DNA of 33,988 nucleotides from Nitrospirales bacterium (GCA_020027535.1 JAHRAK010000068.1:1-33988), one strand, 5' to 3'. Counted from the stretch's first letter, positions 1 through 8,021 are shown. Numbers and translations are program-made. Notes: generated by a model not told the origin, from the sequence alone.

Positions 1-455
1 CCTCCCTGCACAACGTACCAAGTTATCACTTTGAGCCACAGCAAGGAACTGTAGGGTCGCATCTTATGCGACCAAAGAAAGCGCCATGAGATGGCGTCGA
101 TCAAGGGTGTCACCTCGGCACTGCGGTATTGGTCGAGTTGGATTTCACCCGGAGCGGAAATGATTTCAGGCAGGAATTCCGCCTTGAGAATGGTGACGTG
201 GATATCCGCGGCTTGGATGGATTCGGCGGACAGTTCGACGATCCCTCCCTCGGATTCTTCCCCATGGTCTGCTTGACCGGATGCGGTGACATCGTGGTCT
301 TCATGAGCACCGAGTCCGGCTTCATGGCTGTCCCCATGATCGCTCTCGTCGTGGGTGTGTTGCCCGGTCGCTTCCAGCGACGTGAGTGCGGCTGTCAGGA
401 GAACGGCGGTGCCGAACCCGATCATCGACAAGGGGACTGCGCGAAAACGCTTCAT
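1..455 (-). CDS. czcB: CzcB-like RND efflux periplasmic adaptor, N-terminal part, probably disrupted
   Basis: This is the N-terminus of a membrane-fusion (periplasmic adaptor) protein that would link an inner-membrane RND metal pump to the CzcC outer-membrane factor. It begins MKRFRAVPLSMIGFG, a signal-peptide-like segment. A His/Asp-rich stretch follows (HTHDESDHGDSHE, then HEDHD), as in metal-efflux adaptors, and then the family-like run LSAESIQAADIHV, SAPGEIQLDQYRSAEVTPLIDA. It starts 16 bp after the czcC stop, so the two were one operon. From about residue 122 (near base 90) the expected adaptor sequence stops. The frame stays open to base 1 but reads SWRFLWSHKMRPYSS, unlike the family, through a double-hairpin element. 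The gene therefore looks interrupted as well as cut by the window edge. Confidence 0.6.
   Translation of the reverse strand, partial: MKRFRAVPLSMIGFGTAVLLTAALTSLEATGQHTHDESDHGDSHEAGLGAHEDHDVTASGQADHGEESEGGIVELSAESIQAADIHVTILKAEFLPEIISAPGEIQLDQYRSAEVTPLIDAISWRFLWSHKMRPYSSLLWLKVITWYVVQG
51..96 (+). repeat. GTAG-led double hairpin (REP-like element)
   Basis: GTAG at 51-54 is followed at once by a perfect hairpin, GGTCGCAT / ATGCGACC around CTT (55-73). After eight bases comes a second hairpin, CGCCAT / ATGGCG around GAG (82-96). The right arm of the second hairpin is the adaptor gene's own coding sequence. A GTAG tetranucleotide beside a short hairpin is the form of REP sequences mobilised by RAYT (IS200-like tyrosine) transposases. 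No transposase gene is inside the window, so membership of that class is inference. Confidence 0.45.
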
Positions 456-471
456 TGATCGTCTCCCCGAA

Positions 472-1775
472 TCAATGAGGGGTGCCGTCGGTTTTCGCAT
501 AGCTGCGGACGTTGAGCCATTCATCCACTTTTCCGGATGCGACCAGCCATTCAAACCAGGCGAGCCACAGCGCCTGACGCAGTTGAAGGGCGCTGTCCTG
601 GCTGTCGATGGTCCGGCTGGTTTGCACCAGGAATTCCGTGGCGTTGAGTTCGCCGGATAGCCACAGGCGACGGAGATGGTCTGCCTGTTGCTGAGCGCTG
701 GACGGCCCGATGCGCTGCCAATCCCGCCAGGCGTTGTGGGCGATCCCGTAGCGCTCGAACGCGTTGACGAGGCGGGCGCGGGCGCGCCGTAAGATGTCGT
801 TGACCGTCTGTTGCGCCTGCCGGTATTGCTCGTAGGCCGCCGTGACTTCATATCTGAAGGGATTACGAAGGGGGAGGGGGAGGGTCAGGTTCACCCCAAG
901 CAGCGCCTGACCGGCCTCGTCTCCGCCGGTTACGCCGACGGTCGGGTCGAGGACTCTTTGGCGCTTCCGTAAAGAAATCGCTGCTTTGGCTGACTCGACT
1001 CGACTCGACGCTGCGCCGCTTGCACCTCCGGTAACGCCGTCAATAAGGATTCCAGGTCATCCTGGGCCGGCAACGCGGGCAGCCCTGCCTCCAGCGTGGG
1101 CCAGGGCGTGGTGATATCCGGAGGGATGAGGTTGGTCACCTGTTGCCGGGCATCGATCAGCGCGGTTCTCACGGTGGCTTGTCTCATCCGGGCGTCGGCA
1201 AAGACCAGAATCGCCAGGTTGAATTCGACCCGAGCCATATCCCCGGCCTCAAAGCGTTTTTTTGTCAGCGTGGCGAAGTCCTGCATCAAACGAACGCGCT
1301 TTGTCGCGAGGACGTCGCGTTCGACGCCCGTCTGGTAGCCGGCCAGACCCGATAACAGGCCCGCGGTGACGGCCCGGCGCGTGAAGATATAGTCGGCGTG
1401 AACGGCGAGGCGGTCCGCCGCCGCGACCGCGGTACGGGCCGAGCGTTTGTCGATCAGGTCGATCCTTTGCCGTAATCCGTAGTAGTGCCTGTTTTCATGG
1501 CCATGTTGCGAGTCGTATGTGAATCTCGGGTTGTAGAGGGGTTGCGATGCGGCTGCTTGAAACGCCCCCCTCGCGTTCAACGCCGAGCGCGCCGCTTGGA
1601 CGCGCGGGTTGGAGGGAACGACGTTCCGCACGAATTCAATCAGCGCGGGGCTGGAGACCGGAAGGGCCGACACCGCATTCTTCCCGTTGGGCGGTTCGGT
1701 CGCCTGGCCGGCGGTGGCCAGGCTTCCGAGAAGCAAGGCGGTGAGAACAGCTCTTGAAGGTTTCAATCGACACAT
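472..1775 (-). pseudogene. czcC: CzcC-like outer-membrane efflux protein, frameshifted
   Basis: This is a TolC/CzcC-type outer-membrane factor, the outer channel of a tripartite metal efflux pump. The first part (1775 to about 1010) carries a hydrophobic signal segment (SRAVLTALLLGSLATAGQA) and the first helical repeat (AARSALNARGAFQAAASQPLYNPRFTYDSQ). The second part (to 472) continues in another frame with VNLTLPLPLRNPFRYEV and the second helical repeat. The frames split in a GACTC pentanucleotide repeat at 992-1010. Removing one 5-base unit restores RRVESAKAAISLRKRQ without a gap. The start is ATG at 1775; a TTG at 1787 is possible. The combined length of about 434 codons is normal for the family. 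It lies between the ZIP gene and czcB. Confidence 0.75.
992..1010. repeat. GACTC pentanucleotide microsatellite at the czcC frameshift
   Basis: Three exact tandem GACTC units (992-1006) are followed by GACG. On the coding strand they read as GAGTC repeats inside czcC. A five-base unit shifts the frame with each copy gained or lost. Two units would give one continuous CzcC frame; three units break it. Confidence 0.8.
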
Positions 1776-1912
1776 GATGAGGAACAATCCGTAGAAGTCT
1801 TGTCCTCTATAATGAATCTCCCTTACGTTTCTTTCAAGTGCCTCACTATTGGAAACGAATCAGGGAGAACGGTTCCCGGCGAGAGGATCACGCCAAACCG
1901 CGAACCGCCGAA

Positions 1913-2770
1913 TCAATGAAGGCCGGCGGGTTCGAGGTAGTGAAGCATATAGGCGAGGCCGATTCCCGCGAAGAACGCCAGCGTGAGTTTGGTGCGGTCA
2001 TGGCTGTGGAAATGAACTTCCGGGAGCAGGTCGCTCAGGGCGATACACAGTAACGCCCCGGCCGCGAACGCCAACGCTGCCCCGACAACGTATTCCTCCC
2101 ACGGGCCGAGCATTCCCACGCCCCAGAACGTCAACAAAGCGGCCACCGGGCAGACCAGGGAAAAGAGGACATTGGCCAAAACACGCTGGTGCCTTCCGAA
2201 TCCCGCGGCCCGCATCGTGCCGATAATGGAGAGGCCATCGAGGGGTTTATGGAGCACGATCGCCAGAAACACACTGAGACTGAGGCCGATCGCACCGTCG
2301 GACTCACCGGCCCTGATGCTGGTGCCCAACGTCACCCCTTCCGTCATCGTGTGCAACCCGAGGCCCATGGTGATCCCGACCCAACTCATCGGATTCACCG
2401 AGACGTGACCATGGTCGTGGTGCTCGTGGGTATGGTCATGGGCATGATCGTGCGAACTGCTCTCTTCATGACTGAAGTCATGCTGGTGAAATGAGAAAAC
2501 GCGCAACAGCACCACCATGAGCACGGTGCCCACCAGCATCCACCACACGGCTGTTTCGGCGGAGTGCTCGCCGGGAAGTTCTATCATACTGTGGGGCAGG
2601 AGATAATACAGGGAGACGCAGAGAATCACGCCCGCTACGAAACTCGTCACGATCTGGGTGAAGGTGTGAGTCATCCGGAAGATGGACGGCAGCCATCCCC
2701 CGAACAGGGAGACGGCCATGATGACGACGGAGTACCCCGCCAGCAGCAGCAGAGAATTAGAAGGATCCAT
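1913..2770 (-). CDS. ZIP-family metal transporter
   Basis: This is an inner-membrane divalent-metal transporter of the ZIP (SLC39-like) family, 285 aa. It has about eight hydrophobic segments. A long His-rich cytoplasmic-type loop around residues 95-122 (HQHDFSHEESSSHDHAHDHTHEHH) precedes the two signature helices. These carry GLGLHTMTEGVTLG (the H-x-x-x-E-G metal site) and VLHKPLDGLS. A C-terminal LSDLLPEVHFHSH adds further ligands. The family usually moves zinc or related metals into the cytosol, although bacterial members can run either way. Here it sits among exporters, between the His-rich protein gene (separated by a terminator) and czcC. The metal cannot be read from sequence. The start ATG at 2770 has only a weak, distant GAGGAG ahead of it. 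Confidence 0.85.
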   Translation of the reverse strand: MDPSNSLLLLAGYSVVIMAVSLFGGWLPSIFRMTHTFTQIVTSFVAGVILCVSLYYLLPHSMIELPGEHSAETAVWWMLVGTVLMVVLLRVFSFHQHDFSHEESSSHDHAHDHTHEHHDHGHVSVNPMSWVGITMGLGLHTMTEGVTLGTSIRAGESDGAIGLSLSVFLAIVLHKPLDGLSIIGTMRAAGFGRHQRVLANVLFSLVCPVAALLTFWGVGMLGPWEEYVVGAALAFAAGALLCIALSDLLPEVHFHSHDRTKLTLAFFAGIGLAYMLHYLEPAGLH

Positions 2771-2842
2771 GATGGCTGACGATACTCCTCATACCCGCTT
2801 GCCGTTTCGCCCCGACCGTCCCGGAAGGGGTGTTTCGCTTTG

Positions 2843-2880
2843 AAAAAACGGAGAGCCGCTGAAACGGAACAGCGGCTCTC
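2843..2880 (-). terminator. Rho-independent terminator of the His-rich protein gene
   Basis: A perfect 10-bp inverted repeat, GAGAGCCGCT (2851-2860) and AGCGGCTCTC (2871-2880), has a 10-base loop. On the minus strand it is followed by CGTTTTTTC. It lies 40 bases past the stop of the His-rich gene and ahead of the ZIP gene, so the two are probably transcribed apart. Confidence 0.85.
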
Positions 2881-2919
2881 CCGGTTACCGGACCTCGGCC
2901 TATGGTCTGTCTCTCAGGT

Positions 2920-3261
2920 CTAGACCTTGCCGTGGTCGTCGCAGTGCTCACCATGTGGATGATGCAGGTGACCGCCGACGAGATAGTCCGTGTGATCCCC
3001 GTGGGGAACGGCTTCGTGGCCGCAATCGGCGCCATGTTGATGCCCCGCGGCATGGTCGCTGCATGAATGATCGGGCGTACAGGCGTCGGGGTTCTGGCTC
3101 GTGACGCCTACTGCATGTTCATCATGATGATCTTCATGCTGGTGGTGCAAGTGGCCATCGTGCAAATAGTCGGTGTGCCCTTCGTGCTGAATCGCGGTAT
3201 GACCGCAATCGGGACCATGGGTATGGTCGCCGTGGTCGTGAGTTTTGTGATCGTCAGTCAT
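2920..3261 (-). CDS. Duplicated His-rich putative metal-binding protein
   Basis: This is a small soluble protein of 113 aa with no signal peptide or membrane segment, composed largely of His, Asp and Gly. It contains two copies of one module. The first runs about residues 15-46 (HGPDCGHTAIQHEGHTDYLH, then DGHLHHQHEDH). The second runs about residues 76-110 (HGADCGHEAVPHGDHTDYLV, then GGHLHHPHGEH). Each module has one DCGH and one HTDYL-x2-GHLHH element, so each may form one metal site. I know no assigned function. Buffering or delivery of zinc, nickel or cobalt is inferred from composition and from the ZIP and CDF neighbours. A good AAGGAG lies 9 bases before the ATG at 3261. Confidence 0.8.
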   Translation of the reverse strand: MTDDHKTHDHGDHTHGPDCGHTAIQHEGHTDYLHDGHLHHQHEDHHDEHAVGVTSQNPDACTPDHSCSDHAAGHQHGADCGHEAVPHGDHTDYLVGGHLHHPHGEHCDDHGKV

Positions 3262-3446
3262 GGGTTGTTTCTCCTTTCCAGTGAGTTAAAGATACATGAG
3301 GCCAATGAGTTGTCAGCCTGCGAATGAACAATTTTTGCACTCATGCTTGTGTCTTGGTGTCGTCACTCGTCCCGGCGTCACCCGTCGACGAACATGAACC
3401 TCAAGCCCGTGGGGTGCTCGCGACAAAATGGGCCGGCCAATCCGGT

Positions 3447-4485
3447 TCAGTAAGGCGACGGACGCGCATGGGCGAACAGATGGTCAACGTGGTGGTCTTC
3501 GGTGCATCCTTTCTTCGATTTTTCCAACTGGAGCGTAATGTGACCGATACCGAAGTCACGGGAGGCAATTTCCCGCATGCGATGGCGCAAGGTGTCGAGG
3601 TCGCCCTGGTAATCGGGATCGATGAGGACGTGCGCGGTGAGCGCCTCGTAACTCGGAGCGATCGTCCAGACGTGGACGTCGTGGATCAGGGTCACGCCTT
3701 CCACTTCTTCGATCTTGCTGCATAGGCCGATACACGTCAATATGTTCGGGGGTCCCTTCGAGCAGCACGTGGACGACCTTGGCAAGCAGACTCCAGGTGC
3801 TTCTGAGGATCAGGATGCAGATCACCACGCTGACGATGGGATCGGCAAGCGTCCACCCGAAGGCCCAAACGAGGCTGCCTGAAATGACCACACCGACGGA
3901 CCCCAACAGGTCGGCCATGACGTGCTGAAAGGCTCCTTCGACGTTGAGGCTGTGCTCGGCGGAACTGTGAAGGATCCAGGCCGCCCCGACGTTGACGAAA
4001 AGACCGATCACCCCGACGGTCAGCATCAGCGCGCCGTTCACCTCGGGCACCTCCCAGAAACGGTGGTAGGCTTCCATGGCCACCCAGGCGGCGACCAGCC
4101 AGAGCGTGAGAGCATTGATCAGGGCCGCCAGGATCTCGAGATGGTGAAAGCCGAACGTGCGTTCCGTAGTCGCCCGTTGAGTGGCGAACTGCATGGCAAC
4201 CAGCGCAAGGGCGATGGAGGCCGCATCGGTCAGCATGTGTCCCGCGTCGGCAAGCAACGCCAGACTGCCGGACAGGATGCCGCCGATGACCTCGGCGAAC
4301 ATATAACCGAGAATCAGGACGAAAGCGGAAAGTAAGGCTGTCTTGCTCGCATTGCGCAATTCGTGGGAATGGTCATGTCCACCAAAACCGTGATGATGGT
4401 GGCCATGGTCATGCCCGTGCCCGTGATCATGCTCGTGCTCGTGGTCGTGGGTATGACCGGTATGCTTGTCGGAGGGAGAATCCAT
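3447..4485 (-). pseudogene. czcD: CDF-family metal exporter (CzcD-like), frameshifted
   Basis: This is a cation diffusion facilitator, an inner-membrane proton/metal antiporter that exports zinc, cobalt or cadmium from the cytosol. The His-rich N-terminus (about residues 8-42, HDHEHEHDHGHGHDHGHHHH) leads into six membrane segments. The metal-site signatures are LLADAGHMLTDAAS and QHVMADLLGSVGVV. The frame ends early because of a one-base shift near 3728-3735: after EGTPEHIDVYR it reads out of frame. In the next frame the cytoplasmic domain resumes as LCSKIEEVEGVTLIHDVHVW and runs to 3447. Dropping one C from GGCC joins the two cleanly. It is either a true pseudogene or a one-base sequence error. 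No clear Shine-Dalgarno precedes the ATG at 4485; a 12-bp direct repeat lies there instead. Confidence 0.75.
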
Positions 4486-4493
4486 GTGGTCTA

Positions 4494-4517
4494 AACTGTA
4501 GTATTAACTGTATTATT
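4494..4517. promoter_or_regulatory. Tandem 12-bp direct repeat upstream of the CDF gene
   Basis: AACTGTAGTATT (4494-4505) is followed directly by AACTGTATTATT (4506-4517), 11 of 12 bases alike. It lies 9 bp before the CDF start in AT-rich DNA where a promoter or operator is expected. A role as a metal-regulator binding site is inference. The rest of 4518-4751 shows no gene; it is AT-rich and has several loosely spaced ATTC motifs between 4582 and 4625. Confidence 0.4.
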
Positions 4518-4751
4518 GAAAGGCTGGATCTTACACTTTAAGTAGTTCGAGATCAAGAATTTTACATGTCTTCAACATCATTCTATTCGATCATTCAGTC
4601 AATTCATGAGACGATTCAGGCAGTTCGTGTGCATTGGTATTGGCGTATCTTTCACCCGTCGAGTGCAGTATGATCTGATCCGCGTGTCTGGATCCGTCCA
4701 CTATGCGTCCCGGTCGTTGGACAGAAAGAGGCGGGAAGCCGGAGAATTTCT

Positions 4752-5912
4752 ATGAAATGCCTTGGGTTGATGTCGGGGACCTCGATGGATGGCGTGGATT
4801 GCGCCATCGTCGACGTGAGGCCCGGCCGTTTCACGTTACGGATCGCGCTGCTGGCCCACCGGACGCGCCCGTACCCGCCGGCGCTTCGGGAACAGATCCT
4901 GTCGCTGCTCCGCACCGGCATGGTGGCAGAAGTGAGCCGGCTGCACGTGGCCGTGGGGGAGGTGTTCGCCCGTGTGGCCAACCAAACCATCCGGCAGGCG
5001 AAGCTGTCCGCCGGGGACGTCGCCGTCATCGGCTCTCACGGACAAACCGTGTGGCACAGCCCCCGGCGGGTGTCGGTGCCCGGGGCCGGGTCGGTCCGGT
5101 CCTCGTTGCAGATCGGCGACCCGTCGGTCATTGCCGAGCGCACGGGTATCACGACCGTCGCCGATTTTCGTGCCAGGGATTTGGCTGCGGGCGGAGAGGG
5201 GGCCCCGTTGACGCCGTACGTGCACTATCACGTGTTTCAGTCCCGGAAAACGTCGCGGCTGATCGTCAATCTCGGCGGGATTGCGAACGTGACCTGGTTG
5301 CCGCGTGGAGGCGATTTGCAGGACGTGGTCGCATTTGACGTGGGCCCCTGTAACCTTTTGTTGGATGGGTTGATGGCCCAGGCCACGCAGGGACAACAAT
5401 CGATCGATCGGAACGGGGCCCTGGCCTCTCGCGGGCGCGAGCAGGACGTGCTCGTCAATGAACTCCTGAAGCATGCGTTCTTTGCACGGCGGCCCCCGAA
5501 ATCCACGGGGCGGGAAGAATTCGGCGACCGCTATATCCGGCGCGTCCGGCAGGTCGCCGCGCGACACGGCCTGTCGTTGGAAGATACGCTGGCCTCGGCT
5601 TGTGCCGGGATTGCGCGAACGATTCGCGAGTCCGGGCCCTGGACGGTTGACGAGGTGATTGCCGGGGGCGGCGGCGTGCGGAATCGAGGGCTCTTGGCAG
5701 TCCTGAAACGGGAATTCGGTCCGGGTCGCGTCATGTCCATGGACCAGGCCGGTGTCAATAGCAAGGCCGCGGAAGCCATGGCCTTTGCGGTGTTGGCCCA
5801 TGAGACCGTCAGGGGCGTACCGGCCAACCTGCCTTGGGTCACCGGCGCGAAGTCGCCGGTCGTGCTGGGCACGGTGACCCCTGGACACAAGCCATTCGTT
5901 CTCACCAAATAG
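4752..5912 (+). CDS. anmK: Anhydro-N-acetylmuramic acid kinase
   Basis: This enzyme converts 1,6-anhydro-MurNAc, released by lytic transglycosylases, to MurNAc-6-phosphate with ATP, in cytosolic peptidoglycan recycling. At 386 aa it is slightly longer than the usual 370 or so. The nucleotide and sugar motifs of the family are present: GLMSGTSMDGVD at residues 5-16, VIGSHGQTVWH, LIVNLGGIANVT, VAFDVGPCNLLLDG and the late glycine loop VIAGGGGVRNRGLL. The start is ATG at 4752, with GGAGAA six bases before it. A DUF2726 gene follows after 16 bp and is probably co-transcribed. The matching lytic transglycosylase, slt, is also in this window at 27680. Confidence 0.95.
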   Translation: MKCLGLMSGTSMDGVDCAIVDVRPGRFTLRIALLAHRTRPYPPALREQILSLLRTGMVAEVSRLHVAVGEVFARVANQTIRQAKLSAGDVAVIGSHGQTVWHSPRRVSVPGAGSVRSSLQIGDPSVIAERTGITTVADFRARDLAAGGEGAPLTPYVHYHVFQSRKTSRLIVNLGGIANVTWLPRGGDLQDVVAFDVGPCNLLLDGLMAQATQGQQSIDRNGALASRGREQDVLVNELLKHAFFARRPPKSTGREEFGDRYIRRVRQVAARHGLSLEDTLASACAGIARTIRESGPWTVDEVIAGGGGVRNRGLLAVLKREFGPGRVMSMDQAGVNSKAAEAMAFAVLAHETVRGVPANLPWVTGAKSPVVLGTVTPGHKPFVLTK

Positions 5913-5928
5913 CGCGTTCGGAGAGATC

Positions 5929-6534
5929 GTGGATTTTTTCCAGAGACTGCTTGAGAGACTTCTTGATTGGCTTCCTCTTGATTGGCTCCCACTTGCCTCT
6001 CACCCTCCGCTCTCTCAGGTCCTCGTGGCGGGGCTGATTATCGTGGCAGGGCTCGTGATCGTCGTGTTGCTGCGACCACGGCGACCCAAAGGCGTGTCTG
6101 CTCGCGACGTGCGGATCGACGGGATTGAAGAGCGGGTCGCGGTGAAGGCCCAACCACTCATGAACGGCTCGGAGGTCTGGATATTCAACCTCCTGCTCTT
6201 GGCTGTTCGCGACCACTTTTTGTTGCTGTCGAAAATTCCCTTGAAGAGCCTTGTGCACCTGCGCGTCGATGACGATTCTTCCAAACGTGTGTTGGCTCAA
6301 ACCCTTCGAAACGTGACGGTTGATTTTGTCGCGGTCCATCCGGGGACCAAATTGCCCGTCAAAGCCATTTTTGTCAGAAAACCGGAACACGATGCCATGG
6401 CTTCGCGTTCGCAGGAACGATTGGTGGAGGCCTTGTTTCATAAGGCCGGGATCGAAGTGATCCGGCTCGATCAGGAAGTCCGGTATAGCGTGGAGCGATT
6501 AAACAATCTGTTGGGACTCGAAGAAGACTCGTGA
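5929..6534 (+). CDS. DUF2726-like membrane-anchored protein
   Basis: This 201-aa protein has an amphipathic N-terminus containing a small tandem repeat (LLDWLPLDWLPLAS), then one membrane helix at about residues 32-48 (VLVAGLIIVAGLVIVVLL), then a soluble domain. The soluble part resembles DUF2726: it starts at LMNGSEVWIFNLLLLAV, continues through VDFVAVHPGTKLPVKAIFV, and ends with SRSQERLVEALFHKAGIEVI. The arrangement, with an Asp in VDF and a later KAIF, recalls the restriction-endonuclease-like fold to which DUF2726 is usually likened. No activity is known to me. The start is GTG at 5929, with GGAGAG close ahead. It follows anmK by 16 bp. Confidence 0.7.
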   Translation: MDFFQRLLERLLDWLPLDWLPLASHPPLSQVLVAGLIIVAGLVIVVLLRPRRPKGVSARDVRIDGIEERVAVKAQPLMNGSEVWIFNLLLLAVRDHFLLLSKIPLKSLVHLRVDDDSSKRVLAQTLRNVTVDFVAVHPGTKLPVKAIFVRKPEHDAMASRSQERLVEALFHKAGIEVIRLDQEVRYSVERLNNLLGLEEDS

Positions 6535-6560
6535 CGCGGGGAGGCCCGGATCGGGAATGT

Positions 6561-7169
6561 TTATTCGGTCATCACCGGCAGCACGGCGCGCAGGGTCTCG
6601 TGGGCAAGGCGATGAGCCTCACCGCTCAGGACGGCGGGGTCGCTGAACGGAACAAACCGGGCCAGCTTGAAAAAGGGCCGGTGGGCCAACACGGCCGCCA
6701 CTTCGGAGGATCGCCCTCGGGTGAGGTCCAGCGTGTAGCCGGGGCCCCGTTTCCACTCCCACAATGAATGGCTCAAACAGAGGTGGATATCGCGATCCGC
6801 GACGGAAGGAAAGCGGTTGATGAGGTTTTCCTTGTAACGCCGTAGATGGCCGCCTTCCAGAATCAGTGCAAAGACCATGTGGTGGCCCCACCAGACGAGT
6901 GAACGAAAGGAAAATTTGACGTCTTTGGTAAAGAACCTGGGGTAATCCAGGTATTGATACGGGAAATCTTCCAGGTGTTCGCCCTTGACGAATTGGCTGG
7001 CGTCCGGGTCGAAGGCGTCCGGGACCAGCAGGTGATGGGCCTTGAGTTCACCTTGAAAGGATTCATGGATCCGTTCCAGCAGGTCACGGATTTTGGGGGA
7101 GACGCGGGCCTTGGCTGAAAAGAACTCGGTGTCGGAAAGCAGGGAAATTTCTTTGGAGGTGAAATTCAT
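6561..7169 (-). CDS. Conserved hypothetical protein, 202 aa
   Basis: I do not recognise this family. The protein is soluble, with no signal peptide or membrane helix. It has many aromatic residues, notably HLEDFPYQYLDYPRFFTKDV, SFRSLVWWGHHMVFALIL and HSLWEWKRGPGYTLDL. Codon use matches its neighbours, so it is probably a real resident gene. It converges with the DUF2726 gene (26-bp gap) and diverges from xth, whose start lies 78 bp away. The ATG at 7169 opens a compact N-terminus (MNFTSKEISLLSDTEFFS) with no strong ribosome site. Confidence 0.65.
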   Translation of the reverse strand: MNFTSKEISLLSDTEFFSAKARVSPKIRDLLERIHESFQGELKAHHLLVPDAFDPDASQFVKGEHLEDFPYQYLDYPRFFTKDVKFSFRSLVWWGHHMVFALILEGGHLRRYKENLINRFPSVADRDIHLCLSHSLWEWKRGPGYTLDLTRGRSSEVAAVLAHRPFFKLARFVPFSDPAVLSGEAHRLAHETLRAVLPVMTE

Positions 7170-7247
7170 GAGTCACGACGGGGCAACGATGACACACGGG
7201 CATACTGGCATGGTCCGCAAAACGGCTGCAAGCGCGGGAGCCGGCTT

Positions 7248-8021
7248 ATGAAAGTGGCCACGTTCAACGTGAATTCGCTCCGGAAGCGGTTGTCCGTGGT
7301 GAAACGGTGGTTGAAAAACCATGCCCCGGACGTGCTGTGTCTCCAGGAAACGAAGGTGCAGGATTCGGAGTTCCCCGCACAAGCATTTGCCGCCACCGGT
7401 TATCACGTGCGGTTTTGCGGGATGAAAGGATATAACGGGGTGGCCCTTTTCACCCGGCGCGAGCCCGAGTGGGTCTCGTATGGGTTGAGCAAGGGCTCCG
7501 GCGGGGACGGGCCGCGTCTGCTGCACGCCGTGGTGGACGGCATTTCCATCGTCAACACGTATATCCCGCAGGGCTTCAGGATCGACCATCCCAAGTATCG
7601 CTACAAATTGGATTGGTTCAAACGGCTGCGCCGGTATTTCACCCGTCACCTGTCTCCCGATGAGCCCGCGATCTGGTGCGGGGACATGAACGTGGCCCCG
7701 GAACCGATTGACGTCCATCATCCGGAAAAACACTTCACCCACGTCTGTTTTCATTACGAGGCCCGGCAAGCCTACCGGCACGTCGTCGAATGGGGGTTCG
7801 AGGACCTGTTCCGGCGTCTCTACCCGGACCGGCAACAGTTTACGTTTTTTGACTACCGGCAACCCGATGCCCTCAAGGCCAATCGGGGCTGGCGCGTGGA
7901 CCACATCCTGGCGACCGGATCATTGGCCCGGCGTTGTACGGCCGTCGAAGTCGATATCAACCCCAGGAAAGGAAAAACTCCGTCGGACCATACCGTGCTC
8001 TGGGCGGAATTTTCTCGGTGA
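7248..8021 (+). CDS. xth: Exodeoxyribonuclease III / AP endonuclease
   Basis: This is an Mg-dependent apurinic/apyrimidinic endonuclease and 3'-5' exonuclease of base-excision repair, 257 aa, the normal length for ExoIII-type enzymes. Family motifs in order are: ATFNVNSLRKR near the N-terminus, LCLQETK with the metal-binding Glu34, GYNGVALFTR, NTYIPQG, the catalytic WCGDMNVAPEPID, RGWRVDHILAT and the terminal PSDHTVLW with the catalytic Asp-His pair. The ATG at 7248 has GGGAG seven bases upstream. It stands alone between two minus-strand genes. Confidence 0.95.
   Translation: MKVATFNVNSLRKRLSVVKRWLKNHAPDVLCLQETKVQDSEFPAQAFAATGYHVRFCGMKGYNGVALFTRREPEWVSYGLSKGSGGDGPRLLHAVVDGISIVNTYIPQGFRIDHPKYRYKLDWFKRLRRYFTRHLSPDEPAIWCGDMNVAPEPIDVHHPEKHFTHVCFHYEARQAYRHVVEWGFEDLFRRLYPDRQQFTFFDYRQPDALKANRGWRVDHILATGSLARRCTAVEVDINPRKGKTPSDHTVLWAEFSR

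Noticed and set aside
2400-4480. Regular CAT/CAC repeats that could suggest a repeat array
   Set aside because: They are His codons of the ZIP, His-rich and CDF proteins; there are no spacers, so this is not a CRISPR array.
4836-5888. 350-codon open frame on the minus strand
   Set aside because: It is the antisense shadow of anmK, whose sense frame carries all family motifs; the antisense protein resembles nothing.
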